A DNA stretch of 64,000 bases from DAHUYF01 sp035553515 (GTDB lineage Bacteria > Pseudomonadota > Alphaproteobacteria > ATCC43930 > CGMCC-115725), in NCBI GenBank assembly GCA_035553515.1, contig DATNDG010000062.1, positions 10,393-74,392 on the forward strand, given 5' to 3'. Numbering within the stretch: position 1 is the stretch's first letter; each line of letters opens with the position of its first letter. The translations under genes and the position numbers were made by a program. The notes below the pieces were generated by a model that saw only the letters and a program-made list of their open reading frames with translations, was not told where the DNA came from and did not search any database. Of the stretch, positions 16,048-22,917 are shown piece by piece.

Positions 16048-16764
16048 TCAGAATGACGGCAGAATTCTCACCTGGCCGCCGATCTCAAGAATTTTGTGCT
16101 GGAACGTGCAGATGGCGGGAAAATCCCGCAATTCGACGACTCCGGGAACGTGATAGAGAAGATGGGCGATCAGATGGCGCGCTGCCGGCGCATCGGCGTC
16201 CCTCGCCAGAACATAGGTCGGGAACGCCTCCTGCGTCAGCGCTACGAAGGAGAGCCCCTGACTGCCGACGAATTCGTTCACCGCATCGACGACGCCAAAC
16301 TTCATCGCCTGCGCACGTTCATGATTGGTGTAGTCGTGGCCCATGATGAGGCCCTCCACCTTCACCTTGGACTGGTACAGAGCAAGGTCGGAGCGCACAC
16401 CCTGGTAGCTGTGCAGCCCGTCGATATAGACCCAATCGAGCTGGCCATCATGAAAGAATGTGGCGGCGTCCTGGGAATAGCGGCGGTGAAGGATGACCCT
16501 GTCGTCGTCGATCGCCTCGGCGAATTGAGCGATCACGCCGCGATATCGGCTTTCCTGCTCGGCGTCTTCAACATTGTTGCCGTCCGTGTCGTAATCCTCG
16601 CGCGTTTGATGCTCCCAGGGGTCGATGAGATGGAGCTTGCGCGGCTTCACTGTGTCGAGAATCGCCTTGGAAAACTCACCGCGAGCGACGCCGATCTCGG
16701 CACCTTCCCCTCCCTTCGGCAGGAAATTCAGCAGCTGCAGGCGAGAAATAGGACAGAGAATCAT
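16048..16764 (-). CDS. Class I SAM-dependent methyltransferase
   Basis: 238 residues. The SAM-binding glycine motif is GAEIGVARGEFSKAIL (near 21-36), followed by an acidic strand end (LHLIDPW) and a later VYIDGLHSYQGVRSDL, the pattern of methyltransferases of the TylF/Methyltransf_24 group that act on sugars or secondary metabolites. No membrane segment. It is convergent with flagellin and has a CtrA-type box 48 bases upstream, so it is probably part of the flagellar or glycan programme. Methylation of the flagellin glycan is a reasonable guess; flagellin lysine methylation is another. Neither is shown by sequence. Confidence 0.75.
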   Translation of the reverse strand: MILCPISRLQLLNFLPKGGEGAEIGVARGEFSKAILDTVKPRKLHLIDPWEHQTREDYDTDGNNVEDAEQESRYRGVIAQFAEAIDDDRVILHRRYSQDAATFFHDGQLDWVYIDGLHSYQGVRSDLALYQSKVKVEGLIMGHDYTNHERAQAMKFGVVDAVNEFVGSQGLSFVALTQEAFPTYVLARDADAPAARHLIAHLLYHVPGVVELRDFPAICTFQHKILEIGGQVRILPSF

Positions 16765-16810
16765 GAAGCGCTCGTCCGATGTGGGCGGGGAAGATAGTGG
16801 ACGCCCGCAT

Positions 16811-16827
16811 GCTTAATTTGCGGTAAA
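16811..16827 (-). promoter_or_regulatory. CtrA box upstream of the methyltransferase
   Basis: Minus strand TTTA-CCGCAAA-TTAA-GC, seven of eight consensus bases with N7 spacing, 48 bases before the ATG at 16764. Confidence 0.6.
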
Positions 16828-16893
16828 GGTGCCCGGGCGAGGTTGCCAGGGCGACGTGGCGTTCCGTCACGGGCGTCCAAGACGGCTGTCGCT

Positions 16894-16910
16894 TTTACCG
16901 ATCGCTAACC
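16894..16910 (+). promoter_or_regulatory. CtrA box upstream of the 17022 gene
   Basis: TTTA-CCGATCG-CTAA-CC, six of eight consensus bases with N7 spacing and the trailing CC. It diverges from the box at 16811 and lies 113 bases before the plus-strand start. Confidence 0.5.
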
Positions 16911-17021
16911 AAGCCCGAGCAGAGTGGACAGGATCGGTTCGATGCTGAACCGGAGGGCGACAAGCGCTGATGCGCGGGTCTCTCTAGGCGGCGTGGACGG
17001 GCGCGAGCAGCGGAGCCAGAG

Positions 17022-18218
17022 ATGGACGGACGGGGGCCGGCGGACGAGTTCTCCCAATTCATTCGCGAGCGCGATTTTGCCGGGCTGACGCAGGCACTCT
17101 CCCGCCGCCAGGCAAGCCGGGGGGATGCGATTCATGGCTTCTGTGCGACGGTAATGGCCTTTCTCGAGCGGGGTGAGAGCGAGCCGATGCGCTGGCTCGA
17201 CCAGCAAACGCCACCGGACACGGCCCTCAAATTCTATACCCATTATGCAATGGCCTTCACCGCGGCCTGGGAGGGCGATGTCGACGAGACCGGCCGAAGG
17301 CTGCGTGAGACCGTCAGATTCGGATTGGCCGGCCAGGGCGCTCTGTCGGGTGAGCCGAGTTTCCATCAGCACTTGTACGTCGCGGCGCAGCAAGCGGTCT
17401 ATATTGACGACACCATGCCGCTCACGGACGGCGCGATCGCCGATCTGCCGCGCATCGAAGAGATCGCCGCACGCCCGGCTGTCACGGTGCTCGCCTCCTG
17501 TAACGGCGCCTATTTCGACCGGTTCGGCCCCAGGTTCGTCGCCTCGATCGGCGAATATTTACCCGAGGCGGCGATTCACCTTCACGTGTCCAATCCTACG
17601 GCGGTCAGCCGCGCCTTCATGGGATCTGCCGCCGACACTCGCCGGATCACCTTCTCCTGCGACGAGACGCCGGAAGATGCGTGTCTTTTTGCATGCAAGC
17701 GTCTGTTGATCGCGCATGAGGTGATGCGCGTGCGCGGAAGCGATCTGCTGATCAGCGACATCGACGTCACATTCACCGAGCATACTTCATCGCTGCCGCG
17801 GCTGATGAGCGGGCAGGATGGCGGCCTGTTCGAGCGCCGGCACGTCAGCCCGATGGAAATCTGCCATTGCTCTCTGTCGTATTTCCGCAACACCGAGAAC
17901 GCGCTGCAGTTCTTGTCTGTGCTGGCGAGCTACGTCGATGCCAAGCTAAGGAACCAGCCGCTACGCATGTGGATGCTCGATCAGTCCGCGCTCTTCGTGG
18001 TCAGCCGGCGAGCCATCATGGGCGAACCTGCCGCCCTTTGGAGCGGTGGCCGTACCTTTGCATGGTGCAATCTGACGGAAGCCGCGGGAAGCGAATTGTG
18101 GGCCTTCCAGGTCAACCAAGTGGCCGACCTCGACGCGAAGAATGTGCTGCGCAGTTGGGACCGCTTTCGGCCGGAGACCATCGAGCAAGACCCCGACGGG
18201 AGGGTGCGCGTCCGCTAA
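17022..18218 (+). CDS. Unrecognised protein with a GT-A-like DxD segment
   Basis: 398 residues. I do not recognise a named family. The first 130 residues are helical. From about 150 there is an alternating strand-helix region with VTVLASCNGAYFDRFGPRFV and later LLISDIDVTF (near 245-254); the I-D-x-D pattern at a strand end resembles the metal-binding DxD of nucleotide-diphosphosugar transferases of the GT77 type. No signal peptide or membrane helix. The ATG at 17022 has GGAG upstream and there is a CtrA-type box in the leader region. Its position between a methyltransferase and a sulfotransferase/glycosyltransferase pair suggests glycan synthesis, but that is contextual only. Confidence 0.6.
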   Translation: MDGRGPADEFSQFIRERDFAGLTQALSRRQASRGDAIHGFCATVMAFLERGESEPMRWLDQQTPPDTALKFYTHYAMAFTAAWEGDVDETGRRLRETVRFGLAGQGALSGEPSFHQHLYVAAQQAVYIDDTMPLTDGAIADLPRIEEIAARPAVTVLASCNGAYFDRFGPRFVASIGEYLPEAAIHLHVSNPTAVSRAFMGSAADTRRITFSCDETPEDACLFACKRLLIAHEVMRVRGSDLLISDIDVTFTEHTSSLPRLMSGQDGGLFERRHVSPMEICHCSLSYFRNTENALQFLSVLASYVDAKLRNQPLRMWMLDQSALFVVSRRAIMGEPAALWSGGRTFAWCNLTEAAGSELWAFQVNQVADLDAKNVLRSWDRFRPETIEQDPDGRVRVR

Positions 18219-18324
18219 GGGATCTGAGCCCTAGGCATCCAAAGACCGTTTTTGGCGCATTCGATCTAGAAATGCTCGCGCATCTCCATCCGATCTTGAA
18301 CCGGTGGCCATCCGTATTCGACGA

Positions 18325-18339
18325 TTAGTGGAAAATTAA
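18325..18339 (+). promoter_or_regulatory. CtrA box upstream of the 18434 sulfotransferase
   Basis: TTAG-TGGAAAA-TTAA followed by GCC, seven of eight consensus bases, in a locally AT-rich stretch 94 bases before the ATG. Confidence 0.55.
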
Positions 18340-18433
18340 GCCTAATCGGCGAAAACAAAGGATCGATTTCGAGCGGCGGGCTATTCGCCGCGCCGATTGT
18401 GAGGCGACTGCTGGTCGCCAACGGGACCGAACC

Positions 18434-19210
18434 ATGTCCGGACATCAACGCTTCGTTATCGTGTCTCTGCCGCGTACGGGTTCGACCTATCTCGTCGACT
18501 ATCTCGATGCGATCGACGGCGTACGCTGCCTTTCCGAGATATTCCATCCGAATGAGATCATGTTGCGGCATCACCGCACTACCGATCCGGCATTATGCGA
18601 CATTCCGGTGCGCGATGCCGATCCGCTCGGCTATCTGCGGCGGCTGGAGCAGGAAATCGGCGGTGTGGGTTGGTTTGGCTTCAAGCATTTTCCGCGACAC
18701 AGCTTGAAGCTGCTTCAACAGCTGTGTGCGGACCGGAGCTGGCGGAAGATCTTTCTCTGGCGTGACAATCTGCTCGAGCAATATCTGTCTTTCCTCCTCG
18801 CCTCGGCTCATTTCGGCCGCATCACCTGGGGGCGCGTACCCGACCGGGAACAGGTGACCATTCCAACCGGCGTATTGATGGATGATTTCCATACCATCGA
18901 GCGCAACTACATCATGATCGAGGAAGCATTGATGCTTTCCGACCCGGCTGACGTTTTCACGCTGGAATACCATGACCTGGGGCGCGTGGAAGTGATGCGC
19001 GGCTTGCTGCGCTTCCTCGGGCTGCCCGACCGCAGTATCGAGGGCACTCTGGTGGAGACTGCAGGCCGTTCCGGCTCGGGCGAACTTAAGTTCGAGCGCG
19101 GGCCAGTCGCGGCGGAGAGGATCGCGAATTACGACGAAATTTGCCGTGCCTTGCGGCACACGCGCTATCGGCGCTGGGTCGAGGGCACGCGCGTGCCGGT
19201 GAGGGTCTGA
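18434..19210 (+). CDS. Sulfotransferase family protein
   Basis: 258 residues. The N-terminal PAPS loop is clear (FVIVSLPRTGSTYLVDYLD, about 7-25), followed by SEIFHPNEIM, a segment resembling Stf0-type bacterial sulfotransferases, and a second motif IFLWRDNLLEQYLSFLLA (near 109-126) for the 3'-phosphate side. It should transfer sulfate from PAPS to a hydroxyl acceptor in the cytoplasm; the acceptor is unknown. It is followed after 55 bases by a glycosyltransferase in the same direction. With the gene at 9139 it makes two sulfotransferase-like genes flanking the flagellin locus. Confidence 0.78.
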   Translation: MSGHQRFVIVSLPRTGSTYLVDYLDAIDGVRCLSEIFHPNEIMLRHHRTTDPALCDIPVRDADPLGYLRRLEQEIGGVGWFGFKHFPRHSLKLLQQLCADRSWRKIFLWRDNLLEQYLSFLLASAHFGRITWGRVPDREQVTIPTGVLMDDFHTIERNYIMIEEALMLSDPADVFTLEYHDLGRVEVMRGLLRFLGLPDRSIEGTLVETAGRSGSGELKFERGPVAAERIANYDEICRALRHTRYRRWVEGTRVPVRV

Positions 19211-19265
19211 GCACTATCAGAGAGAGCGCGTACGATATAGGGGCGCTGCCTACAGAGGAGTCGCG

Positions 19266-20024
19266 ATGTCGGATCGTCCGAGCTTGCTGGTTGCCACGCC
19301 CTGTTTCGGTGGCCAGGTCACCACAGCCTACGCCAATTCGATGCTCAAGCTTCAATCGGCGTGCCGGGCGCAGGCGATCGATTTCGAGTGGCTGATGCTT
19401 GGCGGTGACGCGCTGATCACGCGCGCGCGCGCCGATCTCGTGGCCCATTTCCTCGACAAGCCAGATCCCACACATCTTCTTTTCATCGACGCTGACATTG
19501 GTTTTGAGCCGGCTCAGGTATTCCGCCTGTTGGCCTTCAATGCAGACGTGGTCGCCTGCGCCTATCCTGCCAAGCGTATCGACTGGCAAAGGGTGCGCGA
19601 GGTCATCGCCGCGGGTCTGCCCGCTCCGCACGCCACCGCGCTCGAATACGTCTTCGAGGTAGAGGACCCGGAGCGGATCGTCGCGCGCGACGGTTTCGCC
19701 AAAGTACGCTATGCCGGCACCGGCTTCCTCATGATCCGGCGTTCTGCGCTGACCGCGCTCTGCACCGCACACCCGCAGCTCCAGTACCGGCGCACCAGCC
19801 TGTCGACTGACCCGCTGGGCAACAGCCAGCACCGTTATGGGCTGTTCGACACCATGATAGACCCCGTGAGCGGCGTCTACCTTTCCGAGGATTACGCCTT
19901 CTGCCGGCGCTGGACCGATCTCGGCGGAGAAATCTGGGTCGATACGCAGAGCAAGCTCACCCATGTCGGGCCGCTCGCTTTTGTCGGTGACTTCGCCACC
20001 CAATTCCGTCAGAGCGCCGCCTAG
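19266..20024 (+). CDS. GT-A glycosyltransferase-like protein
   Basis: 252 residues. It opens with LLVATPCFGGQVTTAYANSM, a nucleotide-sugar-binding start, then LLFIDADIGFEPAQVFRLL (near 77-95) with a D-x-D metal site, and a late GVYLSEDYAFCRRWTDLGGE that resembles the E-D acid/base region of GT-A enzymes. Similar proteins are annotated as nucleotide-diphosphosugar transferases in phages and bacteria. GAGGAG lies upstream of the ATG. It pairs with the sulfotransferase before it and precedes flbT, separated by 210 bases. Donor and acceptor unknown. Confidence 0.72.
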   Translation: MSDRPSLLVATPCFGGQVTTAYANSMLKLQSACRAQAIDFEWLMLGGDALITRARADLVAHFLDKPDPTHLLFIDADIGFEPAQVFRLLAFNADVVACAYPAKRIDWQRVREVIAAGLPAPHATALEYVFEVEDPERIVARDGFAKVRYAGTGFLMIRRSALTALCTAHPQLQYRRTSLSTDPLGNSQHRYGLFDTMIDPVSGVYLSEDYAFCRRWTDLGGEIWVDTQSKLTHVGPLAFVGDFATQFRQSAA

Positions 20025-20169
20025 GTCGTACCGCGCCTTAACCGGATCCGCAAAGAATTGGGCGCTCCGACCAGCGACTAGGGCATCGATGATCCGCTGC
20101 TGCTCCCTTGGCTGGGCACGAATGATCTCTCCGCTTGATCGCGGGCAGTCTTTCTAAATCCGCGGGGAA

Positions 20170-20186
20170 TTATCCGGATATTAACC
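20170..20186 (+). promoter_or_regulatory. CtrA box upstream of flbT
   Basis: TTAT-CCGGATA-TTAA-CC, seven of eight consensus bases, 50 bases before the flbT ATG. Confidence 0.55.
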
Positions 20187-20234
20187 AGCGCAAGCCGAGA
20201 CTGACGCATCAGCAGATGCGAGGAGAGCAGTAGA

Positions 20235-20690
20235 ATGCCGCTCACGATCAATCTCAAGCCGGGCGAGAAGCTCATTCTCAATGGCGTCGTCCTGCAGAAT
20301 GCCCATCACGCAGCCAAGCTGATCGTCCACAACGAGGCGGCCCTCCTCAGGGAGAAGGACATCATCGGCGAAGAGGCGGCGACGACGCCGGCGCGCCGCA
20401 TCTACTTCACCATTCAATGCCTTTACCTGTTTCCCGGTAAAGGTGCGATCTATTTACCCATAATTCATAGTTTTTTACGAGAATTTGCTGCAGCGGCGCC
20501 GAGTACCGGCGAACTCTTGCGGAAGCTCGAGCAAGAGGTCGCAGCCGGGCAGCTCTACCAGGCGCTGAAATCCGCAAAGCAGCTGATCGCCAAGGAGCAG
20601 GAGATCTTGAATGGCCTCACCGGCACAGAGATACGCGAGGGCACCGGCACCGGGCAATCCGGCGAAGACGGAGGCCTGGGCGCTGCTTGA
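20235..20690 (+). CDS. flbT: Flagellin synthesis regulator FlbT
   Basis: 151 residues, near the family length of about 140. The family start LTINLKPGEKLILNGVVLQN and the central IYFTIQCLYL are diagnostic. In Caulobacter FlbT binds the flagellin mRNA leader and limits its translation until hook assembly is finished. The segment after LYL (about 70-88) and the underlying DNA (20440-20490) are unusually AT-rich for this genome. The end overlaps flaF by 80 bases. Together with flaF it heads an operon that continues into two candidate flagellin glycosyltransferases. Confidence 0.93.
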   Translation: MPLTINLKPGEKLILNGVVLQNAHHAAKLIVHNEAALLREKDIIGEEAATTPARRIYFTIQCLYLFPGKGAIYLPIIHSFLREFAAAAPSTGELLRKLEQEVAAGQLYQALKSAKQLIAKEQEILNGLTGTEIREGTGTGQSGEDGGLGAA

Positions 20691-21033
20691 GTCGGCTCGG
20701 CTGATGGAGGAGGCAAGAAGCCAGTCAAGCGACGAATTGTTGAGCGCTCTGCGTCGCAACTGGAGATTGTGGACGATTTTCCAGGTGAATCTCGTCGACG
20801 CGCAGTGTCCGCTGCCTGCGCCGGTCCGCGGGAACCTCATCGGACTTTCCAATTTCATCGATCGGCATACGGCGAGTCTTCTCGCCAGTCCGGATCCCGC
20901 ACAGGTCGAGGTCCTCGTCAACATCAACCGGCACATCGCCGAGGGGCTGCTCGAGGGTCAACGCGCGGCCGCCGCCACCGCTGCGGGCGGCCAGCCGCCG
21001 GCCGCGCCGGCCGGCTTGCGCGAAACCGCCTAA
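20611..21033 (+). CDS. flaF: Flagellin synthesis regulator FlaF
   Basis: 140 residues. The FlaF core is clear: RYARAPAPGNPAKTEAWALL near the start, then LLSALRRNWRLWTIFQVNLV and a C-terminal SNFIDRHTASLLA and LVNINRHIAEGL. FlaF is required for flagellin accumulation in Caulobacter and acts opposite to or with FlbT. The last 20 residues are an Ala/Gly/Pro extension beyond the usual length. The ATG at 20611 has GGAG at 8 bases and lies inside the end of flbT, so the two are translationally coupled. Confidence 0.92.
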   Translation: MASPAQRYARAPAPGNPAKTEAWALLESARLMEEARSQSSDELLSALRRNWRLWTIFQVNLVDAQCPLPAPVRGNLIGLSNFIDRHTASLLASPDPAQVEVLVNINRHIAEGLLEGQRAAAATAAGGQPPAAPAGLRETA

Positions 21034-21048
21034 CACAGGAGACGCGTC

Positions 21049-22917
21049 GTGGAAGCGCGCAAGCACGAGCGATCCATTCGTGAACTCGTTGCCGACGCCG
21101 CCCGCGCGCTCGGAGAGGGAGATGACACCGCAGTGGTCGCCGCGCTCAACGAGGCTGCCGAGCGGGACAGCGACGACCTGCATGTGCACTTCGTAACCTC
21201 GCTCGCCGCCTGGTCGCTGAACGACACGGCAAGGGCGTTGCAGCTCGCCAAGGCATGTTTCGAGCGCGCGCCCGACAATGGCACCATCGCCGAAATCGTG
21301 GCGTCGCTGGCGGCCCAGTCGGGCGATCTCGCCGAGAGCCTCTATTACGGGAAACTGGCGATCGCGCTCCCAGAGGATGCAACGATGCGCGCCTGGGTAC
21401 CCTCGAGCTTTCCGGCCTTCGAGAAGGCGTTCCTCTCGATCCAGGACAAGCCTCTGCTGGCGCAGGCCCGGCTCCTCGATGCTGGCGGAGAACTTGTCCA
21501 GGCTTTGGCAAAGGCCCGGCAACATGTCGATGTGGCGCCTGACGACGCGGAGGGGCGCCAATTCTGCGCCGAGCTGTCGTTGCGCCAGGGCGAGGCGGCA
21601 GGCGCCGTCGAAGTCCTGCTGCCGCTGACTACAGTACAGCAGGTCGCACCACAGGCGGTGAGCCTGCTGGCAAGCGGGCTCGCTGCGGTCGGCAAGACAG
21701 ATGCGGCGGCGCGCTTTCACGACAGCGCCACCTTAGTGGCGTCGAACGATGCCGCGATCGCAGCACGGCGCATCGCCGATGCAGCGTGGATCGGCGTCGG
21801 AGAGCCGCAGCGCGCGGTCTGGATCAAGGATTGGCTTCAGCGCTTCGTTCGTCCGGGCAAGGCACGCCAGCGTCGCGCGGCCGGCGACAAACTGGTCATT
21901 GGCTACTTCGTCTCCGGATTTGCCGATCGGCGCGATGCGGCAGCGATCGCGGCTATCGCGCGCGAGCACGCGCAGCATGGAGCGGTCGCAGTCGGCTATG
22001 GCCGCGGCGAACAAAGCTGGAGCGAGAACGCGCCGCTCAGCGGCGCCTTTGCCAAATGGCGCAATATCGTCAGCGTCGACCATGCAACGCTGGCCAAGAT
22101 GATCGCCGGCGACGGAGTCGATGTGGTGATCGATGCTGGCGGCTTCGCGGTGCCGGAGCAGTTGCGGGCGCTTGGTCGCCTCAGCACGGCCTTGCGGGTT
22201 GCCTGGATCGGCGAACCCCGAGGCCTTCCCCCGCAAATCTACGATGCGGCAATAGCGCCGCGCGCGGCGCGCGGAGCCGGCGACGTCGATCTCTGGGCGT
22301 TGCCGTGCGGCGGATATCCGCTGATCCGGGACTGGACGCGTTCCATTGCACCGGTGCCCGACCGCGCGTGTCGCTTCGGCGCCGACGTCCACCTGTCTCA
22401 GATCGATGCGGCGACCACGGCGTTGTGGCGCGGTGTGCTTGCGGCGGTGCCGGACAGCGTGCTGCTGCTGCGCGCGAACGACATGGCGGCACCCGCCAAC
22501 GTGAACCGGCTGATTCATCGCTTTGGCGAGCTAGCCGGGCGGATCGACGTGATCGCCACGGAGAGCGCCGACGATTTCTACTGCCAGGTGGACGTGGCGG
22601 TGGCGCCCACGCGGGGCTGTTCGCCCTTCATGGCGGCTGCGGCGCTGGCGTCGACGGTGCCGGTGGTGGCGCTGGAGACGGGAGGCATGTTCGAGCCCTA
22701 TCCCGCGTTGTTGCGCGACCTCGGGCTGAACTCGTTGGTGGCGACCGGAGAGGATGCCTATATCAGGCTCGCCGGCGAACTGGCCTCGCGTGAGGCGCGC
22801 GGCAAAGCGGCGGCGATGATCGAGCCAATCGCCGCGCGCGGCGAGACCTCCGCTGCCGAGATCGCCGCGGCGATCGAAGAGGCCGCGCGCGCAAGTCTCG
22901 AACGAGCCGCCGCATGA
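21049..22917 (+). CDS. FlmG-like TPR/GT41-type flagellin glycosyltransferase
   Basis: 622 residues from a GTG at 21049 with AGGAG upstream. About 1-240 is a run of tetratricopeptide helices (EGDDTAVVAALNEAAERDSD and following). From about 280 comes a GT-B domain of the SPINDLY/O-GlcNAc-transferase type: KLVIGYFVSGFADRRDAAAI, then GVDVVIDAGGFAVPEQLRAL and a C-terminal region with CSPFMAAAALASTVPVVALE. This architecture matches FlmG of Caulobacter, a soluble enzyme that binds flagellins by its TPRs and transfers pseudaminic acid. Here the neighbouring pathway makes a legionaminic-type sugar instead. The gene is 15 bases after flaF and overlaps the Maf-like gene by 4 bases. Confidence 0.75.
   Translation: MEARKHERSIRELVADAARALGEGDDTAVVAALNEAAERDSDDLHVHFVTSLAAWSLNDTARALQLAKACFERAPDNGTIAEIVASLAAQSGDLAESLYYGKLAIALPEDATMRAWVPSSFPAFEKAFLSIQDKPLLAQARLLDAGGELVQALAKARQHVDVAPDDAEGRQFCAELSLRQGEAAGAVEVLLPLTTVQQVAPQAVSLLASGLAAVGKTDAAARFHDSATLVASNDAAIAARRIADAAWIGVGEPQRAVWIKDWLQRFVRPGKARQRRAAGDKLVIGYFVSGFADRRDAAAIAAIAREHAQHGAVAVGYGRGEQSWSENAPLSGAFAKWRNIVSVDHATLAKMIAGDGVDVVIDAGGFAVPEQLRALGRLSTALRVAWIGEPRGLPPQIYDAAIAPRAARGAGDVDLWALPCGGYPLIRDWTRSIAPVPDRACRFGADVHLSQIDAATTALWRGVLAAVPDSVLLLRANDMAAPANVNRLIHRFGELAGRIDVIATESADDFYCQVDVAVAPTRGCSPFMAAAALASTVPVVALETGGMFEPYPALLRDLGLNSLVATGEDAYIRLAGELASREARGKAAAMIEPIAARGETSAAEIAAAIEEAARASLERAAA

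Noticed and set aside
20421..20442. CTTTACC/GGTAAAG hairpin within flbT as a terminator or riboswitch
   Set aside because: It is in the middle of an intact reading frame with only a 7-base stem and an 8-base loop, with no T-run after it.
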